A stretch of DNA of 5,984 bases from an uncultured Lachnospiraceae bacterium (GCA_934394615.1 CAKRRJ010000113.1:1-5984), one strand, 5' to 3'; shown: positions 1 through 5,942, numbered from the stretch's first letter. The notes: generated from the sequence alone by a model not told the origin. Program-made: numbers and translations.

Positions 1-14
1 CAAAATACACTGTG

Positions 15-43
15 AGTTTACCACCCAACCCCTGTTCTGTCAA
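15..43 (-). promoter_or_regulatory. Promoter reading leftward out of the window
   Basis: On the minus strand a perfect -35 hexamer TTGACA (38-43) is followed by a 17-bp spacer and TAAACT (15-20), which matches 4 of 6 bases of TATAAT. Spacing and the perfect -35 fit a housekeeping sigma-A promoter. Transcription would start near position 8 and run off the left edge, so a minus-strand gene probably begins just outside the window. That gene is not visible. Confidence 0.45.
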
Positions 44-112
44 GCAATTTCGGCATTTCTTTAGATACTGAAGCGGTGGGTAATTGCCATCTGCAGGCAG
101 GTGTTTCCGTTC

Positions 113-133
113 AAAAAATTCTGTATGATACAG
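113..133 (-). terminator. Weak intrinsic terminator candidate behind the LysR gene
   Basis: Read on the minus strand, CTGTA-TCA-TACAG (5-bp stem, 133-121) is followed by two A and six T (118-113). The arrangement is terminator-like and lies about 120 bases past the LysR stop codon, but the stem is short and AT-rich, so efficiency is doubtful. Confidence 0.25.
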
Positions 134-179
134 TGCCGGCGGCCGATTTTGCCGATTTGGAATATTGGGAGTGTGATGG

Positions 180-212
180 GTGCGGGGCCGGGGAAAGTGG
201 CCGGCTCCGCAC
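180..212. other. GC-rich hairpin downstream of the LysR gene
   Basis: GTGCGGGGCCGG (180-191) pairs with CCGGCTCCGCAC (201-212) around a 9-nt loop: 12 pairs in a row, one of them G-U. No T-run follows on either strand, so it is not a canonical intrinsic terminator. It could stabilise the 3' end of the LysR transcript, which ends 38 bases away at 250, or act with the weak T-run hairpin at 113-133. Confidence 0.45.
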
Positions 213-249
213 GCTATGCCAAACCAAAATAAGGAAAACGGTCAATGTT

Positions 250-1209
250 TTAAACAGATGCCAGCCAGGCTTTCATTGCCGGGGTGAGCCATTTGTTTTT
301 GTGATACAAAACCTGTTTCCACAGACGGCAGTCCGGAAGTTCAAAGTCCAGACGCACAAGATGATCCGCGGATGGATGGTTTTGTACGAGCAGATCGGGA
401 AGCAGGGCTATGTGCCTTCTGCTGTTTTGCATTGCACAGTTCGGGGGAGTGCCAGAGGCGTCCCCGGTGCAGCTGCCTTCTCTGACAAGCAGAGAGAGTG
501 CCAGTTCCGGGTCATGGACCCGGAGCGGCTTTTCCCGCCAGGGTGAAGAGATATTTGCTGTTTGGTTTCCTGGCTTCTGGGAAAGTGAATCCAATATATA
601 TTCACCGAATGGAAAGCATTCGGTACGGATAAGCGGATAAAAGGAAAGCTGCTCAAAAGACAGATTCAGGCTGTCTTCGAGCGGATGTGTCTTACCGGCG
701 TAGAGATGCAGGGCCGCGGGCTCATCGTTTCCGGCATGGATGAGGTCTGGTTCTGTGCAGAATTCATCCAGCGTGATCAGAAGGTCGAGTTCATTGTGGC
801 GGAGCTGGCAGCGAAGCTCTCCGGGATCCGGATTTGTCAGAACATCCAGGTTTACATCCGGATAGTTCGTGAGGTAAAGATCCAGCTGTCCGGCAAATGC
901 ATGGTCCGCAAGCGGCTTTAAGATACCGAGGCGCAGCGAGCCGCTGATGGAATCCTGTGATTTTCCAACCAGCAGAGCCTCTTCTGACATGCGGACGATG
1001 GAAGCGGCATAGGATAAAAATTCCTGCCCGGTCTGCGTGATGCGGATCTGCTTTCCAACCCGTTCATAGAGTTGTGCGCCAAGCTCCTGCTCTAACTGCT
1101 GCATCTGCATGGTGACAGTAGACTGTGCGTATCCAAGCATTTTTGCAGCTTTTGACAGGCTCTGTGTCTCGGCTACCTTGGTAAATGTGATCAGGTTTTT
1201 AATTTCCAT
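250..1209 (-). CDS. LysR-family transcriptional regulator
   Basis: This is a 319-residue LysR-type DNA-binding regulator, close to the usual family length of about 300. Residues 1-60 form the winged helix-turn-helix: the segment from ITFTKVAETQSLSKAAKML to QLEQELGAQLYER is the family's typical HTH, followed by ITQTGQEFL leading into the linker helix. Residues about 90-315 are the periplasmic-binding-protein-like effector domain (SGSLRLGI, then LDLLI, REG and IALLPD). The family acts as cytoplasmic tetramers that bind T-N11-A boxes and respond to a small ligand; the ligand here cannot be read from sequence. Start at 1209 is preceded by a weak AGAAAG ribosome site. It is divergent from the deacetylase gene, with a palindromic box between them. 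Oddity: about 21 residues (246-266, SCTGD to NSRRH) are interposed between VREG and IALLPD, which are normally only a couple of residues apart. The reading frame is intact on both sides, so it may still be functional. Confidence 0.93.
   Translation of the reverse strand: MEIKNLITFTKVAETQSLSKAAKMLGYAQSTVTMQMQQLEQELGAQLYERVGKQIRITQTGQEFLSYAASIVRMSEEALLVGKSQDSISGSLRLGILKPLADHAFAGQLDLYLTNYPDVNLDVLTNPDPGELRCQLRHNELDLLITLDEFCTEPDLIHAGNDEPAALHLYAGKTHPLEDSLNLSFEQLSFYPLIRTECFPFGEYILDSLSQKPGNQTANISSPWREKPLRVHDPELALSLLVREGSCTGDASGTPPNCAMQNSRRHIALLPDLLVQNHPSADHLVRLDFELPDCRLWKQVLYHKNKWLTPAMKAWLASV
413..481. repeat. 8-bp direct repeats flanking the extra block in the LysR gene
   Basis: TGCCTTCT occurs at 413-420 and 474-481, bracketing 53 bases that start with GCTG and end with CAGC and contain an internal CGGGG/CCCCG pairing. 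The interval coincides with codons 246-266 of the LysR gene, the block that departs from the family pattern. The two copies are 61 bases apart, not a multiple of three, so clean removal of one repeat plus the interval would break the frame. An 8-bp repeat can arise by chance; the coincidence with the protein anomaly is what makes it worth noting. Confidence 0.35.
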
Positions 1210-1236
1210 GAAATACTTTCTAATATCGGAATTAAT

Positions 1237-1257
1237 GAAGTATTATAAAAATACTTC
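1237..1257. promoter_or_regulatory. Probable LysR operator (palindromic T-N11-A box)
   Basis: GAAGTATT (1237-1244) and AATACTTC (1250-1257) are perfect inverted repeats separated by ATAAA. The core T1241-N11-A1253 fits the LysR-family box. A further AATACTT half-site lies at 1212-1218, next to the LysR start codon. The palindrome covers the putative -10 of the LysR promoter, the usual arrangement for negative autoregulation. Whether the divergent deacetylase gene, whose -10 is about 90 bases away, is also controlled from it is inference. Confidence 0.6.
1242..1247 (-). promoter_or_regulatory. -10 element of the LysR gene promoter
   Basis: The minus strand reads TATAAT exactly. Transcription would start near 1235, giving a leader of about 25 nt before the ATG at 1209. 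No recognisable -35 sits 16-18 bp upstream (AGTCAA at the 17-bp position), which suggests a weak or activator-dependent promoter. It lies inside the palindrome at 1237-1257. Confidence 0.45.
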
Positions 1258-1347
1258 AAAATATTTGACTTTTCTATTGTAGCGCGTTCCGGACAAAAAC
1301 GCAAGCAGAGTTTTGCAGATTTGGTACTATGTGGGAAAAATTTTGGA

Positions 1348-1353
1348 TATAAT
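1348..1353 (+). promoter_or_regulatory. -10 element upstream of the deacetylase gene
   Basis: A perfect TATAAT lies 61 bases before the proposed start codon, with transcription expected near 1360. The -35 position at 17-bp spacing reads TACTAT, a poor match; TTGGTA at 1321-1326 would need a 21-bp spacer. The promoter is therefore weak, activator-dependent or served by another sigma factor. An mRNA starting here would exclude the upstream in-frame TTG at 1321 as start. Confidence 0.4.
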
Positions 1354-1400
1354 AGGGTGATGCGAGTTCCGGTTTATGTGAACAGCGGCGGATGTGGTTC

Positions 1401-1405
1401 GGGAG
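1401..1405 (+). promoter_or_regulatory. Ribosome binding site fixing the deacetylase start
   Basis: GGGAG lies 8 nt before ATG 1414. The upstream in-frame candidates (TTG 1321 and ATG 1360) have no comparable site and would add residues ahead of what is otherwise a normal signal sequence. This supports the start at 1414; the adjacent ATG at 1417 is possible. Confidence 0.6.
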
Positions 1406-1413
1406 AAATAGGT

Positions 1414-2148
1414 ATGATGGAGAAAAAGTGGCATTTCCGGCGCATGTCTGCGCTGTTTTTTGCGATACTGCTGACAGATGGAGCCCTGCTCGGAAGTGTG
1501 TTTGCGGTGGCTCAGTCAGAATACGCATGGCGGCAGGCTGCGGTTTTTGCGGATCAGCAGAGGGAGGCTGGAGCGGGAAAAAAGGATCTGCCTTCCAGGC
1601 AGATCGCGCTGACATTTGATGATGGTCCGCACAAAACGTGCACTGCAGCGCTTCTGGATGGCCTGAAGGAACGGGGGGTAAAGGCTACCTTTTTTCTCAT
1701 GGGTGAAAATATTTCCGGGAAGGAAGATCTGGTGAAGCGGATGCAGCAGGAAGGACACCTGATCGGCAACCACAGCTACCGTCATGTCCAGATGACAAAA
1801 GAGGGGGAAGATGAGGCCTGCAAGGCAGTGGAGCAGACGGAGACGCTGATTGAGTCCATTACCGGGGCGCGGCCGGAATACCTGCGCCCGCCATATGGAG
1901 CGTGGAATGAGCGGCTGGAGTGCCGCGTGAACCTGACTACGGTGCTCTGGACGGTGGATTCCCTGGACTGGAAGCTCCAGAACACCGAAAAGATCGTGCG
2001 GCATGTGGAGAAGGATGTACAGAGCGGAGACATCATCCTGATGCACGATATTTTTCATACTTCGGTGGAGGCGGCCTTGCGCATTGTGGATGATCTGAAG
2101 CAGCAGGGGTATGAATTTGTGACGGTGGAAGAGCTGCTGGTGGACTGA
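1414..2148 (+). CDS. CE4 polysaccharide (probable peptidoglycan) deacetylase, membrane-targeted
   Basis: This is a 244-residue carbohydrate esterase family 4 (NodB-fold) enzyme. The family removes N-acetyl groups from GlcNAc or MurNAc residues in a metal-dependent reaction, in Gram-positives usually on peptidoglycan outside the membrane. The N-terminus has a basic stretch (MMEKKWHFRR), a hydrophobic segment (about 11-31) and a possible signal peptidase site after A31 or A33 (VFAVA-QS), so export or anchoring is expected. All five catalytic motifs are present: TFDDGP (67-72, base D69 and metal ligand D70), HSYRH (120-124, metal ligands H120 and H124), RPPYG (158-162), DSLDW (182-186) and LMHD (209-212, catalytic H211). 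The catalytic domain runs from about 63 to the end. It sits divergent from a LysR regulator and 84 bases before rarA. No terminator is seen after it, so read-through into rarA is possible. The exact substrate (lysozyme resistance, cortex formation, or other glycans) cannot be assigned. Confidence 0.93.
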   Translation: MMEKKWHFRRMSALFFAILLTDGALLGSVFAVAQSEYAWRQAAVFADQQREAGAGKKDLPSRQIALTFDDGPHKTCTAALLDGLKERGVKATFFLMGENISGKEDLVKRMQQEGHLIGNHSYRHVQMTKEGEDEACKAVEQTETLIESITGARPEYLRPPYGAWNERLECRVNLTTVLWTVDSLDWKLQNTEKIVRHVEKDVQSGDIILMHDIFHTSVEAALRIVDDLKQQGYEFVTVEELLVD

Positions 2149-2158
2149 ATGTTTTGAG

Positions 2159-2187
2159 TTGACGCACAAAAAACGGCGGATTATACT
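2159..2187 (+). promoter_or_regulatory. Promoter of rarA
   Basis: TTGACG (2159-2164, 5/6 match) and TATACT (2182-2187, 5/6) are separated by exactly 17 bp. Transcription would start near 2194, leaving a leader of about 39 nt with a strong AAGAGGAG ribosome site at 2216-2223. The -35 lies just behind the deacetylase stop codon, so rarA can be expressed independently of it. Confidence 0.7.
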
Positions 2188-2232
2188 GAAGAGAAGCGGT
2201 TATGTTACTGTACACAAGAGGAGTGAATACAC

Positions 2233-3585
2233 ATGGATCTGTTTGATTATATGAGAGCGAGCACGCAGGAGCAGGAATCGCCCCTGGCATCCCGCATGCG
2301 CCCGAGCACGCTGGATGAGGTGGTGGGGCAGAGACACATTATCGGGAAGGATAAGCTGCTTTACCGCGCCATCAAGGCGGACCAGCTTGGTTCCATTATC
2401 TTTTATGGACCGCCGGGAACCGGCAAGACCACGCTGGCGAAGGTCATTGCCAACACGACCAGCGCGAACTTCCGCCAGATCAACGCGACTGTGGCGGGAA
2501 AGAAAGATATGGAGGACGTGGTCAGAGAAGCGAAAGACGCGCTTGGCATGTATGGCAAAAAGACGATTCTTTTCGTGGACGAGATCCATCGCTTTAACAA
2601 AAGCCAGCAGGACTATCTGCTTCCCTATGTGGAAGATGGAACACTGATCCTCATTGGAGCGACAACAGAAAATCCGTATTTCGAGGTAAACGGGGCACTT
2701 CTTTCCCGGTCCCGCATTTTTGAGCTGAAGTCTCTGGAGCGGGAAGACGTAAAGGAGCTGGTCCTTCGCGCGGTGCAGGATGAAAAAAAGGGCATGGGAA
2801 GCTATCATGCGGTGATTGATGATGACGCGGCTGATTTTCTTGCAGATGTTTCCGGCGGTGATGCGCGCGCAGCACTCAATGCCGTGGAACTGGGCGTTCT
2901 GACCACGGAACGCGATCCTGCGGACGGTCTCATCCATCTTACCTTGGAAGTGGCGCAGGAGTGCATTCAGAAGCGCGCGGTCCGCTACGACAAGGATGGA
3001 GACAACCATTACGATACGATATCCGCATTCATCAAGAGTATGCGGGGATCGGACCCGGATGCGGCAGTCTATTATCTCGCGCGGATGCTCTACGCGGGGG
3101 AAGATATCAAGTTTATTGCGCGCCGCATTATGATCTGTGCTGCGGAGGATGTCGGGAATGCGGATCCGCAGGCGCTCACGGTGGCGGTCAGCGCCGCACA
3201 GGCAGTGGAGCGCATCGGTATGCCGGAGGCACAGATCATTCTGTCACAGGCAGTGCTTTATGTGGCAACGGCACCTAAGTCCAACTCTGCGGTTAATGCA
3301 GTCTTTTCTGCTATGGATGCGGTTAAAAATCAGCGATCTATGCCGGTGCCGGTTCATCTGCAGGATTCCCATTATGGCGGGTCTGCGAAAATGGGGCATG
3401 GTGTGGGGTACAAATATGCCCACAACTATCCGAACCATTATGTAAAACAGCAGTATCTGCCGGATGGAATGGAGGGCCAGACTTTCTATGTTCCGTCGGA
3501 CAACGGATATGAGAAGAAAATTGGCGAACATATGCGCTTTTTGCGTCAGGCTGTTCAGGATGAAGAGGGGAAATCCCCAAATTGA
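2233..3585 (+). CDS. rarA: Replication-associated recombination protein A (RarA/MgsA), AAA+ ATPase
   Basis: This is a 450-residue member of the RarA/MgsA (eukaryotic WRNIP1) clamp-loader-like AAA+ family, at normal family length. RarA is a cytoplasmic tetrameric ATPase that acts at stalled replication forks, with SSB and recombination proteins as known partners. Visible features are the N-terminal PLASRMRP and VVGQ box; Walker A GPPGTGKT (59-66); Walker B with VDEIHRF (D116, E117); sensor 1 in ATTENP (144-148 region, N147); and sensor 2 SGGDAR (207-212, R212). The C-terminal half (about 265-435) is the tetramerisation region, with the family signatures PKSNSAVNA and MPVPVHLQD. The start is set by AAGAGGAG 9 nt upstream of the ATG. 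It has its own promoter, is followed by a gap of 199 bases and then by rho on the same strand. No convincing terminator follows. Nothing is missing or truncated. Confidence 0.97.
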   Translation: MDLFDYMRASTQEQESPLASRMRPSTLDEVVGQRHIIGKDKLLYRAIKADQLGSIIFYGPPGTGKTTLAKVIANTTSANFRQINATVAGKKDMEDVVREAKDALGMYGKKTILFVDEIHRFNKSQQDYLLPYVEDGTLILIGATTENPYFEVNGALLSRSRIFELKSLEREDVKELVLRAVQDEKKGMGSYHAVIDDDAADFLADVSGGDARAALNAVELGVLTTERDPADGLIHLTLEVAQECIQKRAVRYDKDGDNHYDTISAFIKSMRGSDPDAAVYYLARMLYAGEDIKFIARRIMICAAEDVGNADPQALTVAVSAAQAVERIGMPEAQIILSQAVLYVATAPKSNSAVNAVFSAMDAVKNQRSMPVPVHLQDSHYGGSAKMGHGVGYKYAHNYPNHYVKQQYLPDGMEGQTFYVPSDNGYEKKIGEHMRFLRQAVQDEEGKSPN

Positions 3586-3611
3586 TTCTTTCTTTTTCCA
3601 AAAAAATCAGT

Positions 3612-3617
3612 TATAAT
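3612..3617 (+). promoter_or_regulatory. -10 element for the rho leader
   Basis: A perfect TATAAT lies 27 bases after the rarA stop in an AT-rich stretch. The -35 position at 17-bp spacing reads TTTCTT, a poor match, so this is supported mainly by the -10 and by its placement just ahead of a structured leader. Transcription from it would give a leader of about 160 nt before rho. Confidence 0.4.
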
Positions 3618-3620
3618 GTG

Positions 3621-3721
3621 ACTATGCCTGGGGGCTGTGGAAAGCAGCTCTCGCATAGTTGCTATGTATATCGAGGATACGCCCGCGGCGTGTCCGCTGA
3701 TTCAATAAATCAAAATTTTTT
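3621..3721 (+). promoter_or_regulatory. Structured rho 5' leader with competing hairpins
   Basis: Three foldable elements precede rho. Hairpin A pairs ACTATGC (3621-3627) with GCATAGT (3653-3659) and has an inner helix GGGGCTG/CAGCTCT with two G-U pairs. Hairpin A' pairs CATAG (3654-3658) with CTATG (3662-3666) around TTG; it uses the 3' arm of A, so A and A' exclude each other. Hairpin B is GGATACGCC-CGC-GGCGTGTCC (3675-3695), 9 pairs with one G-U. A six-T run follows at 3716-3721, after a weak GATT/AATC stem (3699-3711). This resembles an attenuator or regulatory leader. rho is known to be autoregulated in other bacteria, so Rho-mediated control is plausible but inferred. It does not match any riboswitch I recognise. 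Confidence 0.45.
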
Positions 3722-3784
3722 CTGGTATCTAAAAGAATTTATCCCAATATACAACCGTAAACAAGTTCAGAATGGAGAAATGAA

Positions 3785-5848
3785 ATGCGAGAGAAATTAC
3801 AGACGTTACCTGTTGCTGTGTTAAAGGACATGGCTAAGAAGCAGGGAATCAAAGGTGCGACTGCCCTTAGAAAAGCAGAGCTGATTGAAGCACTCTGCCG
3901 TGCAGCCGGCGAGACGGACAATGCGGGTAAAACAGAGGCGAAAACTGCGGCACCGGAAGTGATGGACAGAAAGCCGGAAAACGGGAATACAGCGCAAAAG
4001 ACGGGCAGAAAAATGAAAACGGAGAATCCTGCATCTGAGACAGCGGCGGGAAGACAGATAACAGAGAATGCGGCACCGGAGGCAGCCACAGGAAGCGCAG
4101 CGCAGGAAACCACATCGGAACGCAGATCCGGAAGAACAGAAACAGGATATGAACGTGTGAGGGAGAATGCCGGAAAGAATGAGACGGGAACTTCGGCGTA
4201 TGTGCCGAGAACCCCGGGTCCGCGCCAGGGAGCGCCGAGACGCAGCGTCAGTGTTGCGGGAGAGCGCCGAACTATGGTGCGCCGTGACAACCGTGATAAC
4301 AGCCGCGATAACCGGGAAGGCGGATACAGTTATGGAGGACCGCGCCGTGAATACACGCAGCCGAGAAGTTATGTGCCGAGAAACTCTGTAAACAGTGGCG
4401 ATGGAAACGGATCCCAGGCTTCTTCCTGGACACCGCAGAACGCTTCTCAGAATCCGCAGAGTGCGACTCAGAATCCGCAGAGTGCGACTCAGAATCCGCA
4501 GAATGTGGCTCAGAATCCGCAGAATGTGGCTCAGAATCCGCAGGGCACGTCCGGGTATCCACAGAATGCCTCCCAGAATCCGCAGAGTGCTGGCGGCCAG
4601 ACGTACTCTGGACAGGTCCCGAGTTACGAGCAGGCAGCACAGGCATATCAGAACCCTGCTTCCCAGAATCTGTCTTATCCGAACCGGGAAGATACAGCGG
4701 AACGGCAGGAGGAGATGGACAGCGGCGTACCGGCAAGCGGAATTCTGGAGGTTATGCCAGACGGTTTCGGTTTCATCCGCTGTGAGAACTTCCTGCCGGG
4801 CGAGAATGATGTGTACGTGTCTCCGACCCAGATTCGCCGCTTTAATTTAAAGACCGGCGATATTATCAGCGGAAACCGCCGCGTGAAAACATCGAATGAG
4901 AAATTTGCGGCGCTTCTTTACATCCGCAATGTAAATGGATATCCGGTCAGTGCGCTGGAGCACCGTCCAAACTTTGAGGACCTCACGCCGATCTTCCCGA
5001 ACAGCCGCCTGCACATGGAGACGCAGGGGCGCAGCAGCACAGCCATGCGTGTTCTGGATCTGCTGGCACCGGTCGGCAAAGGCCAGCGAGGCATGATCGT
5101 ATCTCCTCCAAAGGCCGGAAAAACAACCTTGTTAAAGCAGGTGGCGCAGGCGGTAACTACGAATCATCCGGACATGCACATGATCATTTTGCTGATCGAT
5201 GAGCGCCCGGAGGAGGTAACCGACATCAAAGAGTCCGTGGTCGGCGATAATGTAGAAGTGATCTATTCCACATTCGATGAGCTTCCGGACCGTCATAAGC
5301 GGGTATCGGAGATGGTTATTGAGCGCGCGAAACGCCTTGTGGAACATGGACGTGACGTGATTATTCTTCTGGACAGCATTACCCGTCTTGCACGTGCCTA
5401 CAATCTGGTAGTTCCGCCGAGCGGCCGTACGCTTTCCGGCGGTCTTGATCCGGCAGCGCTGCATATGCCGAAGCGTTTCTTTGGCGCGGCCCGCAATATG
5501 CGTGAGGGCGGCAGCCTGACCATTCTGGCAACGGCGCTGGTCGATACCGGAAGCCGCATGGATGATGTCATCTACGAGGAGTTTAAAGGAACCGGCAACA
5601 TGGAACTGGTGTTAGACAGAAAACTTTCCGAGAAGCGCATTTTCCCGGCAATTGATATCTTAAAGTCCGGCACGCGACGTGATGATCTGCTTCTCAGCCG
5701 CGATGAGGCCGAGGCGGTGGATATTGTCCGCAAGGCAACGAATGGACTGAAGCCGGAAGATTCTGTGGAACGGATCCTGGATCTGTTCGCGCAGACCCGC
5801 ACAAACAGGGAATTTGTGGAAGTGGCAAAGAAGCGCCGGATGTTCTGA
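3785..5848 (+). CDS. rho: Transcription termination factor Rho with a long disordered, repeat-containing insert
   Basis: Rho is a hexameric RNA-dependent ATPase/translocase that ends transcription. Residues 1-43 are the helical Rho_N domain (LKDMAKKQGIKG to LIEAL). Residues about 318-385 are the OB/cold-shock-like primary RNA-binding domain (GFGFIR 327-332, VYVSP, IRRFNLKTGD). The ATPase core follows: Walker A SPPKAGKT (440-447), DERPEEV (catalytic E473), Walker B ILLDS (D530), the R-loop around SGRTLSGG, and the SGTR arginine finger (R631). Counterparts of E. coli bicyclomycin-contact residues (K443, K446, R474, D530, S531, R534) are kept, so drug sensitivity is expected. At 687 aa it is about 268 longer than E. 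coli Rho. The excess is residues 44-317, a low-complexity insert: Thr/Glu/Ala-rich, then Arg/Asn-rich (about 150-200), then Q/N/P-rich with eight heptads (215-270). GGAG 7 nt upstream of the ATG supports the start. No intrinsic terminator follows. Confidence 0.98.
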   Translation: MREKLQTLPVAVLKDMAKKQGIKGATALRKAELIEALCRAAGETDNAGKTEAKTAAPEVMDRKPENGNTAQKTGRKMKTENPASETAAGRQITENAAPEAATGSAAQETTSERRSGRTETGYERVRENAGKNETGTSAYVPRTPGPRQGAPRRSVSVAGERRTMVRRDNRDNSRDNREGGYSYGGPRREYTQPRSYVPRNSVNSGDGNGSQASSWTPQNASQNPQSATQNPQSATQNPQNVAQNPQNVAQNPQGTSGYPQNASQNPQSAGGQTYSGQVPSYEQAAQAYQNPASQNLSYPNREDTAERQEEMDSGVPASGILEVMPDGFGFIRCENFLPGENDVYVSPTQIRRFNLKTGDIISGNRRVKTSNEKFAALLYIRNVNGYPVSALEHRPNFEDLTPIFPNSRLHMETQGRSSTAMRVLDLLAPVGKGQRGMIVSPPKAGKTTLLKQVAQAVTTNHPDMHMIILLIDERPEEVTDIKESVVGDNVEVIYSTFDELPDRHKRVSEMVIERAKRLVEHGRDVIILLDSITRLARAYNLVVPPSGRTLSGGLDPAALHMPKRFFGAARNMREGGSLTILATALVDTGSRMDDVIYEEFKGTGNMELVLDRKLSEKRIFPAIDILKSGTRRDDLLLSRDEAEAVDIVRKATNGLKPEDSVERILDLFAQTRTNREFVEVAKKRRMF
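4427..4594 (+). repeat. Eight tandem 21-bp (heptapeptide) repeats inside rho
   Basis: Eight consecutive 21-bp units encode WTPQNAS, QNPQSAT (twice), QNPQNVA (twice), QNPQGTS, GYPQNAS and QNPQSAG, residues 215-270 of Rho. Units 2 and 3 (4448-4468 and 4469-4489) are identical in DNA, as are units 4 and 5 (4490-4510 and 4511-4531). That points to recent duplication by slippage. Frame is always kept because the unit is a multiple of three. Confidence 0.97.
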
Positions 5849-5889
5849 TATACAGGCTAAAAATTCTTTGAAAACCTTAGAAAATATGC

Positions 5890-5918
5890 TTGCCAAGGCT
5901 ATATTTCTATGATACAAT
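5890..5918 (+). promoter_or_regulatory. Strong promoter downstream of rho
   Basis: TTGCCA (5890-5895, 5/6) and TACAAT (5913-5918, 5/6) are 17 bp apart, and TG at 5910-5911 places an extended -10 (TGATACAAT). Transcription should start near 5925 and leave the right edge. The -35 lies in a small palindrome, CTTGCCAAG. The gene it serves is outside the window; in many bacteria rpmE (ribosomal protein L31) follows rho, but nothing here confirms that. Confidence 0.65.
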
Positions 5919-5942
5919 TATGGAGCTGTTTATAGATGTGGC

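Noticed and set aside
76..546. 156-codon open frame on the plus strand at the left end
   Set aside because: Its last two thirds run antisense to the LysR gene, it has no ribosome site, and the translated sequence resembles no family I know.
1321..1413. N-terminal extension of the deacetylase from TTG 1321 or ATG 1360
   Set aside because: No ribosome site, the extension covers the -10 element, and start at 1414 gives a normal signal sequence with GGGAG 8 nt upstream.
1516..2169. 217-codon minus-strand open frame over the deacetylase gene
   Set aside because: Antisense shadow of an intact CE4 gene with all catalytic motifs; His/Arg/Leu-rich translation with no domain.
2200..3009. 269-codon open frame on the minus strand
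   Set aside because: Entirely antisense to rarA, whose frame has full conserved motifs; composition is that of a shadow frame.
3567..3597. Intrinsic terminator at the end of rarA
   Set aside because: GGGG-AAAT-CCCC is followed by T-rich sequence, but the stem is only 4 bp, overlaps the coding end, and the T-rich stretch is interrupted and begins several bases away.
3780..3824. Short upstream frame starting at ATG 3780 and overlapping the rho start
   Set aside because: The GGAG site would be only 2 nt from this ATG but 7 nt from the rho ATG at 3785; the rho product has a clear Rho_N domain from its first residues.
3739..4290. 183-codon minus-strand open frame at the start of rho
   Set aside because: Antisense to the low-complexity part of rho; its Ser/Ala/Val/Phe-rich hydrophobic look is a product of the complementary codons.
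4427..4594. CRISPR array
   Set aside because: The repeats are directly adjacent with no unique spacers, are in phase with codons, and lie inside a highly supported coding frame.
4272..4850. Repetitive open frames on both strands (RIRRVRL-type on plus, SADSEPH-type on minus)
   Set aside because: They are alternative readings of the 21-bp tandem repeat in rho; any repeat whose unit is a multiple of three without stops keeps other frames open too.
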